Positions 1-5,617 of a stretch of 6,349 bases of DNA are shown here, one piece after another. The notes beneath the pieces were generated by a model. The model made no database searches. It worked only from the letters and a program-made list of their open reading frames with translations, and had not been told where the DNA came from. The position numbers and the translations under genes were made by a program. Source of the DNA: an uncultured Candidatus Peregrinibacteria bacterium (lineage in GTDB: Bacteria > Patescibacteriota > Gracilibacteria > CAIRYL01); NCBI GenBank assembly GCA_903882825.1, contig CAIRYL010000033.1, forward strand, positions 1 to 6,349. The letters run 5' to 3'. How positions within the stretch are numbered: the stretch's first letter is position 1; every line of letters starts with the position of its first letter.

Positions 1-33
1 AAAAAAAGAAGAGAAAAATATTATTGTATAAAA

Positions 34-1149
34 TTATTGCGCCATTTTTTCTGGGACTATCGCCCAAAACTTTTTCCGAAAATTTTCTTCTGAAAACTCT
101 TCTGCCCTCTCACGAATTTTTACAATATTTTTTTGAAATTTTTCTTCTTGTTTAAAAAATTCAGCCAAAGCCTCTAACAATCCATCCGAAGTTTGAGGCG
201 TAAAAAATACTCCTGTTTCTCCCTCTACAACACTTTCTCTCACTCCTCCTTGTGCATAAGCAATAACCGGTTTTCCACACGCCATAGCTTCTACCGGTGC
301 AATTCCAAAATCTTCCAATCCAGGAAAAATAAAAGCTCTCGCATACTCTAAAAATTCTTGTACCTCCTCGTCCGATTTTCGACCTAAAAATTCAATATTT
401 TTGCCTGCCATTTCTTGCAAACGGGTTTTATCACTCCCCTCTCCAATAATTACCAATTTGTGTTTTGGAATACGAGAAAACGCTTGTACGGCAATATCAA
501 TTTTTTTAAACGGTTCTAATGCCGAAACAATTAAAAAATAATTTCCATTACTTTTCGTAGCGGTAAATCGTTGTGTACACACAGGAGGATACAGAAGAAG
601 AGAATCGTTTCTCCTCCAATATTTTTCAATTCGTTTTTGCGTCGTGCGAGAATTTGCCAACAATATATCCGGACGGCTTGCAGAAGACGCATCCCAAATC
701 CGCAAACGATGGAGAATCATTTCTATAAAACGTCTTTTCCACCATTTCAAAAATCCCGTCGACTTTTCATCAAGATATTGATGAAAATAATCCCAAGCAT
801 AACGCATAGGAGAATGACAATAACAAATATGCAATGCAGAAGATGGGACAATAATACCGTGTGCAAACGCGCTCGAAGAAGAAATCACCAGATCAAAATC
901 AGAAAAATCAAAAGATTCAATAGCCTCTGGCATTTGAGAAACCAAAAATTGCCGAGGAATACCCATATTTTTCCATTTTTGGAGTGATGACGTGTGAATT
1001 TTTTCTTTTGGAAAAACCTCCCCACAAGATTTTTCATCGTAGAGCAATGTATAAATAGGCGCATCGGGAAACATACGCTGAAAAGTATCAAGGACTCGTT
1101 CAGCACCTCCCATTTTCACAAGCATTTCATGAACAAGTGCAACTTTCAT
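34..1149 (-). CDS. GT4-family glycosyltransferase (WbaZ-like)
   Basis: A 371-residue protein with the two-Rossmann (GT-B) layout of retaining family 4 glycosyltransferases, which move a sugar from a nucleotide-sugar donor to a lipid or glycan acceptor at the inner face of the membrane. The N-terminal domain opens with KVALVHEMLVKMGGAERV (residues 2-19), including the GGAER acceptor-side loop. CHSPMRYAWD (111-120) and ANSRTTQKRIEKYW (165-178) are typical of the WbaZ/mannosyltransferase-like branch. The donor domain begins near YPPV (187-190) and carries the E-x7-E motif EDFGIAPVE (279-287), followed by MACGKPVIAYAQGGVRE. The length is normal for the family and there is no membrane segment. The ATG at 1149 is right because the KVALVHE strand starts the fold at once; no Shine-Dalgarno precedes it. 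It lies 48 bases downstream of ssb and is probably the last gene of that block. Donor and acceptor cannot be told; exopolysaccharide or O-antigen-like glycan is an inference. Confidence 0.93.
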   Translation of the reverse strand: MKVALVHEMLVKMGGAERVLDTFQRMFPDAPIYTLLYDEKSCGEVFPKEKIHTSSLQKWKNMGIPRQFLVSQMPEAIESFDFSDFDLVISSSSAFAHGIIVPSSALHICYCHSPMRYAWDYFHQYLDEKSTGFLKWWKRRFIEMILHRLRIWDASSASRPDILLANSRTTQKRIEKYWRRNDSLLLYPPVCTQRFTATKSNGNYFLIVSALEPFKKIDIAVQAFSRIPKHKLVIIGEGSDKTRLQEMAGKNIEFLGRKSDEEVQEFLEYARAFIFPGLEDFGIAPVEAMACGKPVIAYAQGGVRESVVEGETGVFFTPQTSDGLLEALAEFFKQEEKFQKNIVKIRERAEEFSEENFRKKFWAIVPEKMAQ

Positions 1150-1197
1150 AAGTAGGTATGAATCCCAAAAATAATCGGGGAATGCTCAAAAATAGAA

Positions 1198-2034
1198 TTA
1201 AAATGGTAAATCTTCTGGCTTAATATCCGATTCGTATTGAATAGCCGGAATTTCTGGAATTTCATTCGCGAATTCTGATTTTGATCCCGTAGATTTCGAA
1301 ACAGAAGCAGAAGTTTCAAATGGAACATCTGGAGATTCATGACCAGGAAGAACTATTTCATCGGCAATAACCTCGGTGGTATAACGTTTTTCTCCATCAG
1401 GAGTATCCCAAGACCGAGTATGCACTCGTCCAGAAATAAAAATCTTTTTCCCTTTTTTTAAAAACTCTTCTCCTTTTTCGGCTATATTTCCCCAAGCAAC
1501 AATATTATGGAATTCGGTTTCTTCTTTATCCTCATTCGTCGCTTTATCTTTCCATTTCCTATTAGTCGCCACCGAAAAACTTCCCACAGAAACCCCATTT
1601 GCCGTTTGTCGTAATTCAATATCTTTCGTGATGTTTCCAATAATTTCAGCAGAATTAAGACCAGAAGCAAACGGAACCGTACCCGGAAGTGCGGGAAAAG
1701 CCCCATTTTTAGGAGTTAAAAGAATAAGATCATCCGCAATAATTTTTGTTTTATATCTATTTTTTCCAGCTTCATCTTGCCAAGAATCAGTTTTTAATCG
1801 TCCTTCAATGTACACTTGTGACCCAGCAGATGCATATTTTTCAAGCGTTTCTGCATTCCACCTCCACACGGTTACCGTATGAAACGAAGTAGAATCTTGC
1901 AAAGATCCTTCACGCTCTATTTTGGCAGTCACCCGAAGATTAATATCACATACAGCAATTCCTGCTGGTGTTTGCCGAATTTCTGGGTTTTCAGTAAGGT
2001 AGCCAATAAGTTTTACGCGATTTAAGGCGATCAT
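1198..2034 (-). CDS. ssb: Single-stranded DNA-binding protein with two OB domains
   Basis: A 278-residue SSB with two complete OB folds in one chain. OB1 spans about residues 3-106, from LNRVKLIGYLTENPEIR through FHTVTVWRWN to GSQVYIEGRLKTDSW and RYKTKIIADDL. A short Gly/Pro/Ala linker (107-126) follows. OB2 spans about 127-230, from LNSAEIIGNITKDIELRQT through EFHNIVAWG to KKIFISGRVHTRSWD and RYTTEVIADEIVL. A flexible tail (231-278) ends in PEDLPF, the SSB tip that docks partner proteins. SSB coats single-stranded DNA in replication, recombination and repair. Ordinary bacterial SSBs have one OB fold and form tetramers; the two-OB layout is known from Deinococcus and Thermus, where dimers give four OB folds. 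I chose the ATG at 2034 because MIALNRV aligns with the usual SSB start. An in-frame GTG at 2085 would add 17 residues without family support. The start is preceded by a T-rich tract rather than a Shine-Dalgarno. Confidence 0.95.
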   Translation of the reverse strand: MIALNRVKLIGYLTENPEIRQTPAGIAVCDINLRVTAKIEREGSLQDSTSFHTVTVWRWNAETLEKYASAGSQVYIEGRLKTDSWQDEAGKNRYKTKIIADDLILLTPKNGAFPALPGTVPFASGLNSAEIIGNITKDIELRQTANGVSVGSFSVATNRKWKDKATNEDKEETEFHNIVAWGNIAEKGEEFLKKGKKIFISGRVHTRSWDTPDGEKRYTTEVIADEIVLPGHESPDVPFETSASVSKSTGSKSEFANEIPEIPAIQYESDIKPEDLPF

Positions 2035-2050
2035 AAAAAAAAGAAAAATG
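2035..2050 (-). promoter_or_regulatory. T-rich tract abutting the ssb start codon
   Basis: Read on the minus strand, the bases immediately before the ssb ATG are CATTTTTC followed by eight T. No GGAG-like Shine-Dalgarno lies within the usual 5-10 bases; the nearest G-rich run, GGGTAGG, ends about 16 bases before the ATG. Almost the same tract (TTTTTC plus seven T) abuts the pyrF start at 5618. Pyrimidine-rich leaders can be bound by ribosomal protein S1, so this may be a translation-initiation element, but that role is inferred. Confidence 0.4.
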
Positions 2051-2101
2051 CCTACCCATTGTTTCACATTTTTTTTATTTTTCACAATATCTGTTTTTTA
2101 A

Positions 2102-2132
2102 AAGAAATAATAAAAATAAGGGCTTATTTCTT
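2102..2132 (-). terminator. Weak AT-rich inverted repeat at the end of the orphan gene
   Basis: AAGAAATAA (2102-2110) and TTATTTCTT (2124-2132) are perfect 9-base inverted copies separated by 13 bases. A competing tighter hairpin pairs AAATAA with TTATTT around a GGGC loop (2114-2129). Either form includes the TAA stop of the upstream minus-strand gene. The minus-strand sequence after the inner hairpin is only moderately U-rich and the stem has almost no G:C pairs. It could be a weak terminator, a transcript-end processing signal, or a by-product of base composition. Confidence 0.3.
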
Positions 2133-3191
2133 CTTTTTCATATTTCTAGATGAATCATTTGTGATTTTTAATGGTTGGGAGTGTCCATTTGTAAAAAAAG
2201 ATTCTATATCCTCGTGTATTATGGGAATACATAAATTTTTCATCAGGTTTTTAATTATTCTCCAATTTTTTAATATTTCTTCTAAATTTTTTGTAGAAGT
2301 ATCCATAATTTCTAACATCTTTTGGAAAGACGTTTGGCGAGAAAGTATGTTTTGAAATGCTTGAACCTCACTCGAAAGACCTTGTTGAGTTAAAAAACTT
2401 TGTAACTGAGCATTCGTAAAGCGCATTTGATTTTGGCATTGTTGTAAGAAAAGATCCGAATATGACAAATGTTCAGGATTTTTATAATTTTTTAAAATTT
2501 TTTCAATAATACTTGTAATTTGTGGATTTTTCAGAATACGAGAAATATTTTCATGTGTAATAACAAAATTCTTCAATGCAAAAATTTCATTGCTATATCG
2601 GTTAAATTCTTTTTTGAGTATTTTGTGGAGTTGAATAAGTAAATCGCTTTTCTCTACTTGAGTAGGATTCAAAAGACTCGCCAGTGTTTCTTGAAAATCA
2701 GCTACTGTTATATTTGAACTGCTTAAAGCTTCACTCAAAATATCAAAATTGTTCAGTAGTGTTTTTTGGGAAAGTGAAATTTGATGAAGACTGTTATTAT
2801 TCATCTTATAAATTTTATCACCACTCGTTTTTTTGGCTTTATGAATAGCGAGGAGTAGTTTTTTGGCTCCCTCTTGTATTTGCAAATGAAGGCTATTTTC
2901 AGCATCTGACATTTTTGGGTGAGCATTCTGAACATTCAGCATGAGCATAAGCTGTGCCACAAAATATTGTGTATTTTTTTGAAGAAGGTGAATGGGAAGT
3001 ATAGAATCCTCCACAAAAAATACGGGATTTGCCTTTACCGTTACCCTTTTCCCTGGCTGGATATTCCCTTCAATAGTATTTACAATGCCCACGGATATAT
3101 TCAGATTGTTTAGTTCGTTTTGTATGCTTCCTATTATGCTCTCTATTTCTCTTTTCAATTGAATATTCAGGGCATTAATACTATTCTCCAC
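2124..3191 (-). CDS. Uncharacterised mainly helical protein
   Basis: A 355-residue protein I do not recognise. It has no signal peptide and no membrane segment. Residues about 32-64 (NISVGIVNTI, then GKRVTVKANPVFFVED) look like a short beta-rich stretch. Nearly everything else reads as polar amphipathic helices rich in Leu, Ile, Asn, Gln and Lys, and the chain ends in MKKKK. It has only two cysteines (252, 321) and one tryptophan (310), and no nucleotide-binding or catalytic motif is visible. The open frame has standard codon behaviour and its own upstream promoter, so it is very likely real. The start is uncertain: the first available codon is GTG at 3191, and the next in-frame ATG is about 80 codons in. 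A GAGGTG string overlaps that GTG and sits nine bases before an in-frame ATT, so initiation slightly inside is possible. The stop lies 89 bases before ssb on the same strand, so cotranscription with ssb is likely. A helical scaffold or nucleic-acid-associated role is only a guess. Confidence 0.8.
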   Translation of the reverse strand: MENSINALNIQLKREIESIIGSIQNELNNLNISVGIVNTIEGNIQPGKRVTVKANPVFFVEDSILPIHLLQKNTQYFVAQLMLMLNVQNAHPKMSDAENSLHLQIQEGAKKLLLAIHKAKKTSGDKIYKMNNNSLHQISLSQKTLLNNFDILSEALSSSNITVADFQETLASLLNPTQVEKSDLLIQLHKILKKEFNRYSNEIFALKNFVITHENISRILKNPQITSIIEKILKNYKNPEHLSYSDLFLQQCQNQMRFTNAQLQSFLTQQGLSSEVQAFQNILSRQTSFQKMLEIMDTSTKNLEEILKNWRIIKNLMKNLCIPIIHEDIESFFTNGHSQPLKITNDSSRNMKKKK

Positions 3192-3266
3192 CTCTTTACA
3201 ATGATGAGTATTTATTTCGCCAAATACTGTTACTTCAATTTGAGACAGATAAAAATAAGATGGCGC

Positions 3267-3295
3267 ATCTTATAGATTGCAGAGAAATACGTCAA
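3267..3295 (-). promoter_or_regulatory. Predicted sigma70-type promoter for the left (minus-strand) block
   Basis: On the minus strand, TTGACG (3295-3290) and TAAGAT (3272-3267) are separated by exactly 17 bases, matching the -35/-10 layout at 5 of 6 and 4 of 6 positions. The start of transcription would fall near 3260, giving a leader of roughly 70 bases before the GTG at 3191. It lies in the 191-base divergent region, which holds no other gene. Confidence 0.45.
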
Positions 3296-3329
3296 ATTTT
3301 TTTGTTCTCGGCAAATATTAAAAAATTAT

Positions 3330-3357
3330 TTGAGATTTTTCGGGAGTCTTGTACCCT
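3330..3357 (+). promoter_or_regulatory. Predicted promoter for the EVE-rsmG pair
   Basis: TTGAGA (3330-3335) and TACCCT (3352-3357) are separated by 16 bases. The -10 is poor against TATAAT but keeps the first T-A and final T. The same hexamer pair with a 17-base spacer precedes the next plus-strand pair (4618-4646). Transcription would start near 3364, leaving a leader of about 19 bases before the ATG at 3383. This agrees with choosing that start rather than the upstream in-frame ATG at 3260. Confidence 0.4.
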
Positions 3358-3382
3358 ACCAATGTTTATAAAAATGGAAAAA

Positions 3383-3856
3383 ATGAAATATTGGCTTTTC
3401 AAATCAGAGGAACAGTGTTTTTCGTATGATGACCTTTTACAAATGCCAGATCAAAAAACACATTGGGATGGAGTTCGAAATTATCAAGCAAGAAATTTTA
3501 TGCGTGACACCATGCAAATAGGTGATGTTGGTATTTTTTACCATTCCGGAGGTACACATCCACATGCCATCGGAACGGTACATATTGTCAGAGACGGGTA
3601 TCCAGATTTTACCGCTTGGGATGAACATTCCGAACATCCTGATCCTTCGTCTTCTCCTCTTTCTCCAAAATGGTTTATGGTGGATATAAAAGCAGAAAAA
3701 AAATTTACACAGCCTGTTTTTTTAAAAAATATGCGCACTATTGCAGAGCTTTCCGATATGGCACTGTTACGAACCGGCAATCGGCTTTCAGTAATGCCTA
3801 TTGGTCAAAAACATTTTGAAATTCTTTGTACCCTTGGCTTTTCTTCCACAGTATAA
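3383..3856 (+). CDS. EVE-domain protein (modified-base reader)
   Basis: A 157-residue single-domain protein of the EVE family, in the PUA/YTH-like superfamily, whose members bind modified bases in DNA or RNA. Visible family landmarks are the opening KYWLFKSE (2-9), THWDGVRNYQARNFMRD (26-42), GDVGIFYHS (48-56), YPD (73-75), the KWFMVDIKAE strand (96-105) and LLRTGNRLSVMPI (128-140) near the C-terminus. The length matches stand-alone EVE proteins such as bacterial thymocyte nuclear protein 1 homologues. The reading frame stays open upstream to an ATG at 3260, with further ATGs at 3362 and 3374. The family begins at MKYWLFKSE, so 3383 is the best start. Only a weak GGA precedes it. Its TAA overlaps the rsmG ATG, so the two are probably translated together. 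Whether the ligand is modified DNA or RNA is unknown; a link to rRNA modification is inferred from the neighbour. Confidence 0.93.
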   Translation: MKYWLFKSEEQCFSYDDLLQMPDQKTHWDGVRNYQARNFMRDTMQIGDVGIFYHSGGTHPHAIGTVHIVRDGYPDFTAWDEHSEHPDPSSSPLSPKWFMVDIKAEKKFTQPVFLKNMRTIAELSDMALLRTGNRLSVMPIGQKHFEILCTLGFSSTV

Positions 3857-3858
3857 TG
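3854..3858 (+). other. TAATG stop-start overlap between EVE gene and rsmG
   Basis: The TAA ending the EVE gene and the ATG opening rsmG share one A. No Shine-Dalgarno is visible before the rsmG ATG, so termination-reinitiation by the same ribosomes is the likely way rsmG is translated. This also supports the 3856 start over an in-frame TTG at 3826. Confidence 0.75.
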
Positions 3859-4554
3859 AATAATTTTTTCCCAGTTCTTCCACAATTTCGCCCATTAAAT
3901 GAGAAAGAAAAACAGCTCTTTCAAGATTTTTATACAATTTTTTCTGATAAAAACGCACACCTGAATTTATCTGCCATTCGTGATGAAAAAGGATTTTGGG
4001 AAAAACATGTGTATGATTCACTTTTAGGCGCACCTATTCTTGCTCAAAAATCTCCAAAAAATGTAATAGATATGGGAAGTGGAGGCGGTTTTCCGGCTAT
4101 TCCTCTCTCCATAATCTTCCCTCATATTCAATTTACTCCCATCGATTCGGTACAAAAAAAAGGAAAGGCTATTCAAGAATTTGCAGAAAAACTCGGACTT
4201 AAAAATGTTCATGTCCAATGTGGGCGTGCAGAAGATTTAGGACGAGAAAAAAAATTTCGAGGACAATATGATATGATTTTGGCTCGTGCATTCGCAAAAT
4301 TTTCTCCACTTTTAGAAATGACACTGCCGTTTTTAAAAATGGGAGGCATTTTATTGGCATACCGAGGACCAGAAAACGATAAAAATGATGATCTCCTTAT
4401 TGATTATTTTGGCGGATTTTGTATTCAGAAACACAAAAACAATCTTCCGTCTGGAGAAGTACGAGAAATTTGGGAAATTCAAAAAGTAGAACCAACGGCT
4501 CCTCAATTTCCCAGAAAAGTAGGAATTCCAAAACAAGAACCAATAGAAGTTTAA
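3856..4554 (+). CDS. rsmG: 16S rRNA (guanine527-N7)-methyltransferase RsmG
   Basis: A 232-residue class I SAM-dependent methyltransferase that puts a methyl group on N7 of G527 in the 530 loop of 16S rRNA, part of the decoding centre. Family hallmarks are visible in order: AHLNLSAIRD (34-43), KHVYDSL (50-56), the SAM-binding glycine loop DMGSGGGFPAIPLSI (72-86), the DS of motif II (97-98), GRAEDL (123-128), LARAFAKFSPLLEMTLPFL (142-160) and the basic C-terminal signature FPRKVGIPKQEPI (218-230). Length is typical. The ATG at 3856 is chosen because it gives the normal RsmG N-terminus and overlaps the stop of the EVE gene. In many bacteria rsmG (gidB) sits near gidA/parAB at the origin; here it does not, and it is paired with an EVE gene. 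Loss of RsmG is known to give low-level streptomycin resistance in other bacteria. The gene appears intact. Confidence 0.96.
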   Translation: MNNFFPVLPQFRPLNEKEKQLFQDFYTIFSDKNAHLNLSAIRDEKGFWEKHVYDSLLGAPILAQKSPKNVIDMGSGGGFPAIPLSIIFPHIQFTPIDSVQKKGKAIQEFAEKLGLKNVHVQCGRAEDLGREKKFRGQYDMILARAFAKFSPLLEMTLPFLKMGGILLAYRGPENDKNDDLLIDYFGGFCIQKHKNNLPSGEVREIWEIQKVEPTAPQFPRKVGIPKQEPIEV

Positions 4555-4617
4555 AAATGCAATGCTCGCTTTTTTATAAAATACAGATCTCTAAAAAAAT
4601 TTTCTTCTCTGTTATTC

Positions 4618-4646
4618 TTGAGTGATTTGTTTTCTTTTGATACCCT
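4618..4646 (+). promoter_or_regulatory. Predicted promoter for the membrane protein-pyrF pair
   Basis: TTGAGT (4618-4623) and TACCCT (4641-4646) with a 17-base spacer lie in the 114-base gap after rsmG. Transcription would start near 4653, about 16 bases before the GTG at 4669. The -10 is atypical but identical to the one predicted before the EVE gene. A 9-base direct repeat, GAGTGATTT, occurs at 4620-4628 (overlapping the -35) and again at 4650-4658 (around the expected start point), which could mark an operator. Confidence 0.42.
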
Positions 4647-4668
4647 CACGAGTGATTTTTTATAACCC

Positions 4669-5595
4669 GTGGCGGATTTTTCTGCAAAACGTATTTTGGC
4701 AAAGGCATGGAACATTACCCATAAAGAACGAAAAAACCTTTTTTGGTATGGATTTTTACCATCTTTGGTTTCTATGAGTGTGGGAGTTGTTATTGTGTAT
4801 TTTCAAGCGGAACTCCTTTTAAATTCCAAAATTTTTCGCCCAGAAAATCCAAAAGGAATACTCGAAATTCTTTCCCCTATTATGAAATGGGCAACTTCTC
4901 CGGAAATTCCTACCGGAGTAGTAATAAGCATGGTGATTCTCGTGTTTCTTGCGTCTTTTTTTATTCCCGTTTTTTGCCAGGGTGCCATTATAGGAATGAC
5001 TCAACAATACCAAAAAGAAGGGATTATGCGACGAGGAATTGGGCGGGGATTTATTCATTTTTTACCACTATTTCAGTTTTCGATATTTAAAAATTCTATT
5101 CAACCATTTTCAATAGCTCTGGAATTTCTTTTCTTTTTACGATTTTTAGGAATGGGAGCCCTTTTTATTTTAGAAATTATATTTGGATTATGGTTCGCGT
5201 TTGGTATTTTTGGACTTTTCTTTTTTACATATGTTCCACAATTCATTGTGATTGAAAATTCACACTCAGGAAAAGCTCTGATGCAATCTCTTCACAAAGC
5301 CTCACTGTTTCTTCCAGAAACATTTTCTCTTGTTGCATTTTTTATTTTTATAGAATTGAGAGTATTATTTAATGTTTTTGTTATATTTGCCATTCCTGCT
5401 ATTACTATTAGTGTTGGAGGATTTATTGCTCATTCGTATATTGGATATTTTGCAGAAGGCGCTTTAATGTTATTGGTATTAGTTATCTCCGCTATTTTAT
5501 CCGGAACCCTTTTTATTTTAGCAAATGTGGCATGGACACTCGCCTATTTAGAACTCAAACAAATTTCTTTAGAAGAAGGTACCGATAAAAAGTAA
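4669..5595 (+). CDS. Polytopic membrane protein of unknown function
   Basis: A 308-residue integral membrane protein. Hydrophobic segments fall at about 26-46, 82-104, 148-168, 169-193, 216-244 and 262-292, giving roughly six helices and leaving short polar ends. The N-terminus (FSAKRILAKAWNITHKERKNLFWYG) is basic and amphipathic, and the C-terminus is charged (LEEGTDKK). Between helices four and five, VIENSHSGKALMQSLHKASLF resembles the cytoplasmic connector of multi-pass families in which an 'E..G...A...S' pattern precedes the next helix, but I cannot assign it to a named family. No transporter, protease or enzyme motif is evident. The start is a GTG with no Shine-Dalgarno; no alternative start nearby fits better. 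It has its own predicted promoter and ends 22 bases before pyrF, so the two are probably one transcript. The pairing gives no clear functional clue, though membrane or nucleotide-precursor traffic cannot be excluded. Confidence 0.88.
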   Translation: MADFSAKRILAKAWNITHKERKNLFWYGFLPSLVSMSVGVVIVYFQAELLLNSKIFRPENPKGILEILSPIMKWATSPEIPTGVVISMVILVFLASFFIPVFCQGAIIGMTQQYQKEGIMRRGIGRGFIHFLPLFQFSIFKNSIQPFSIALEFLFFLRFLGMGALFILEIIFGLWFAFGIFGLFFFTYVPQFIVIENSHSGKALMQSLHKASLFLPETFSLVAFFIFIELRVLFNVFVIFAIPAITISVGGFIAHSYIGYFAEGALMLLVLVISAILSGTLFILANVAWTLAYLELKQISLEEGTDKK

Positions 5596-5603
5596 GAAAT
5601 ATT

Positions 5604-5617
5604 CTTTTTCTTTTTTT
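5604..5617 (+). promoter_or_regulatory. T-rich tract abutting the pyrF start codon
   Basis: CTTTTTC followed by seven T runs directly into the pyrF ATG at 5618. No Shine-Dalgarno is present between the previous stop (5595) and this start. The tract nearly copies the one before ssb on the other strand (TTTTTC plus eight T). A small AAGAA-ATA-TTCTT hairpin (5594-5606) precedes it, but it is too weak to call a terminator. Confidence 0.4.

Noticed and set aside
1..33. Terminator after the glycosyltransferase
   Set aside because: The stretch is only A/T-rich, with no stem, and the window ends too soon to judge.
571..987. 138-codon open frame on the plus strand
   Set aside because: It is antisense to the well-supported glycosyltransferase, has a composition typical of a shadow frame (rich in Arg, Ile and Asn), and matches no family.
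2035..2085. GTG at 2085 as the ssb start, adding 17 mostly hydrophobic residues
   Set aside because: A cytoplasmic SSB does not carry such a segment, no Shine-Dalgarno precedes the GTG, and the ATG at 2034 gives the normal SSB N-terminus.
3260..3382. In-frame extension upstream of the EVE gene, starting at an ATG at 3260 (41 extra residues)
   Set aside because: The EVE family starts at the KYWLFKSE strand. The extension has no family support and would contain the predicted promoter of the gene. It is most likely open by chance.
3826..3855. TTG at 3826 as the rsmG start
   Set aside because: It lies inside the EVE coding sequence and adds residues outside the family. The ATG at 3856 overlaps the EVE stop in the common TAATG arrangement.
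4555..4617. Possible rho-independent terminator after rsmG
   Set aside because: T runs are present, and ACAGA/TCTGT can pair over 20 bases, but no G:C-rich stem sits directly before a T run.
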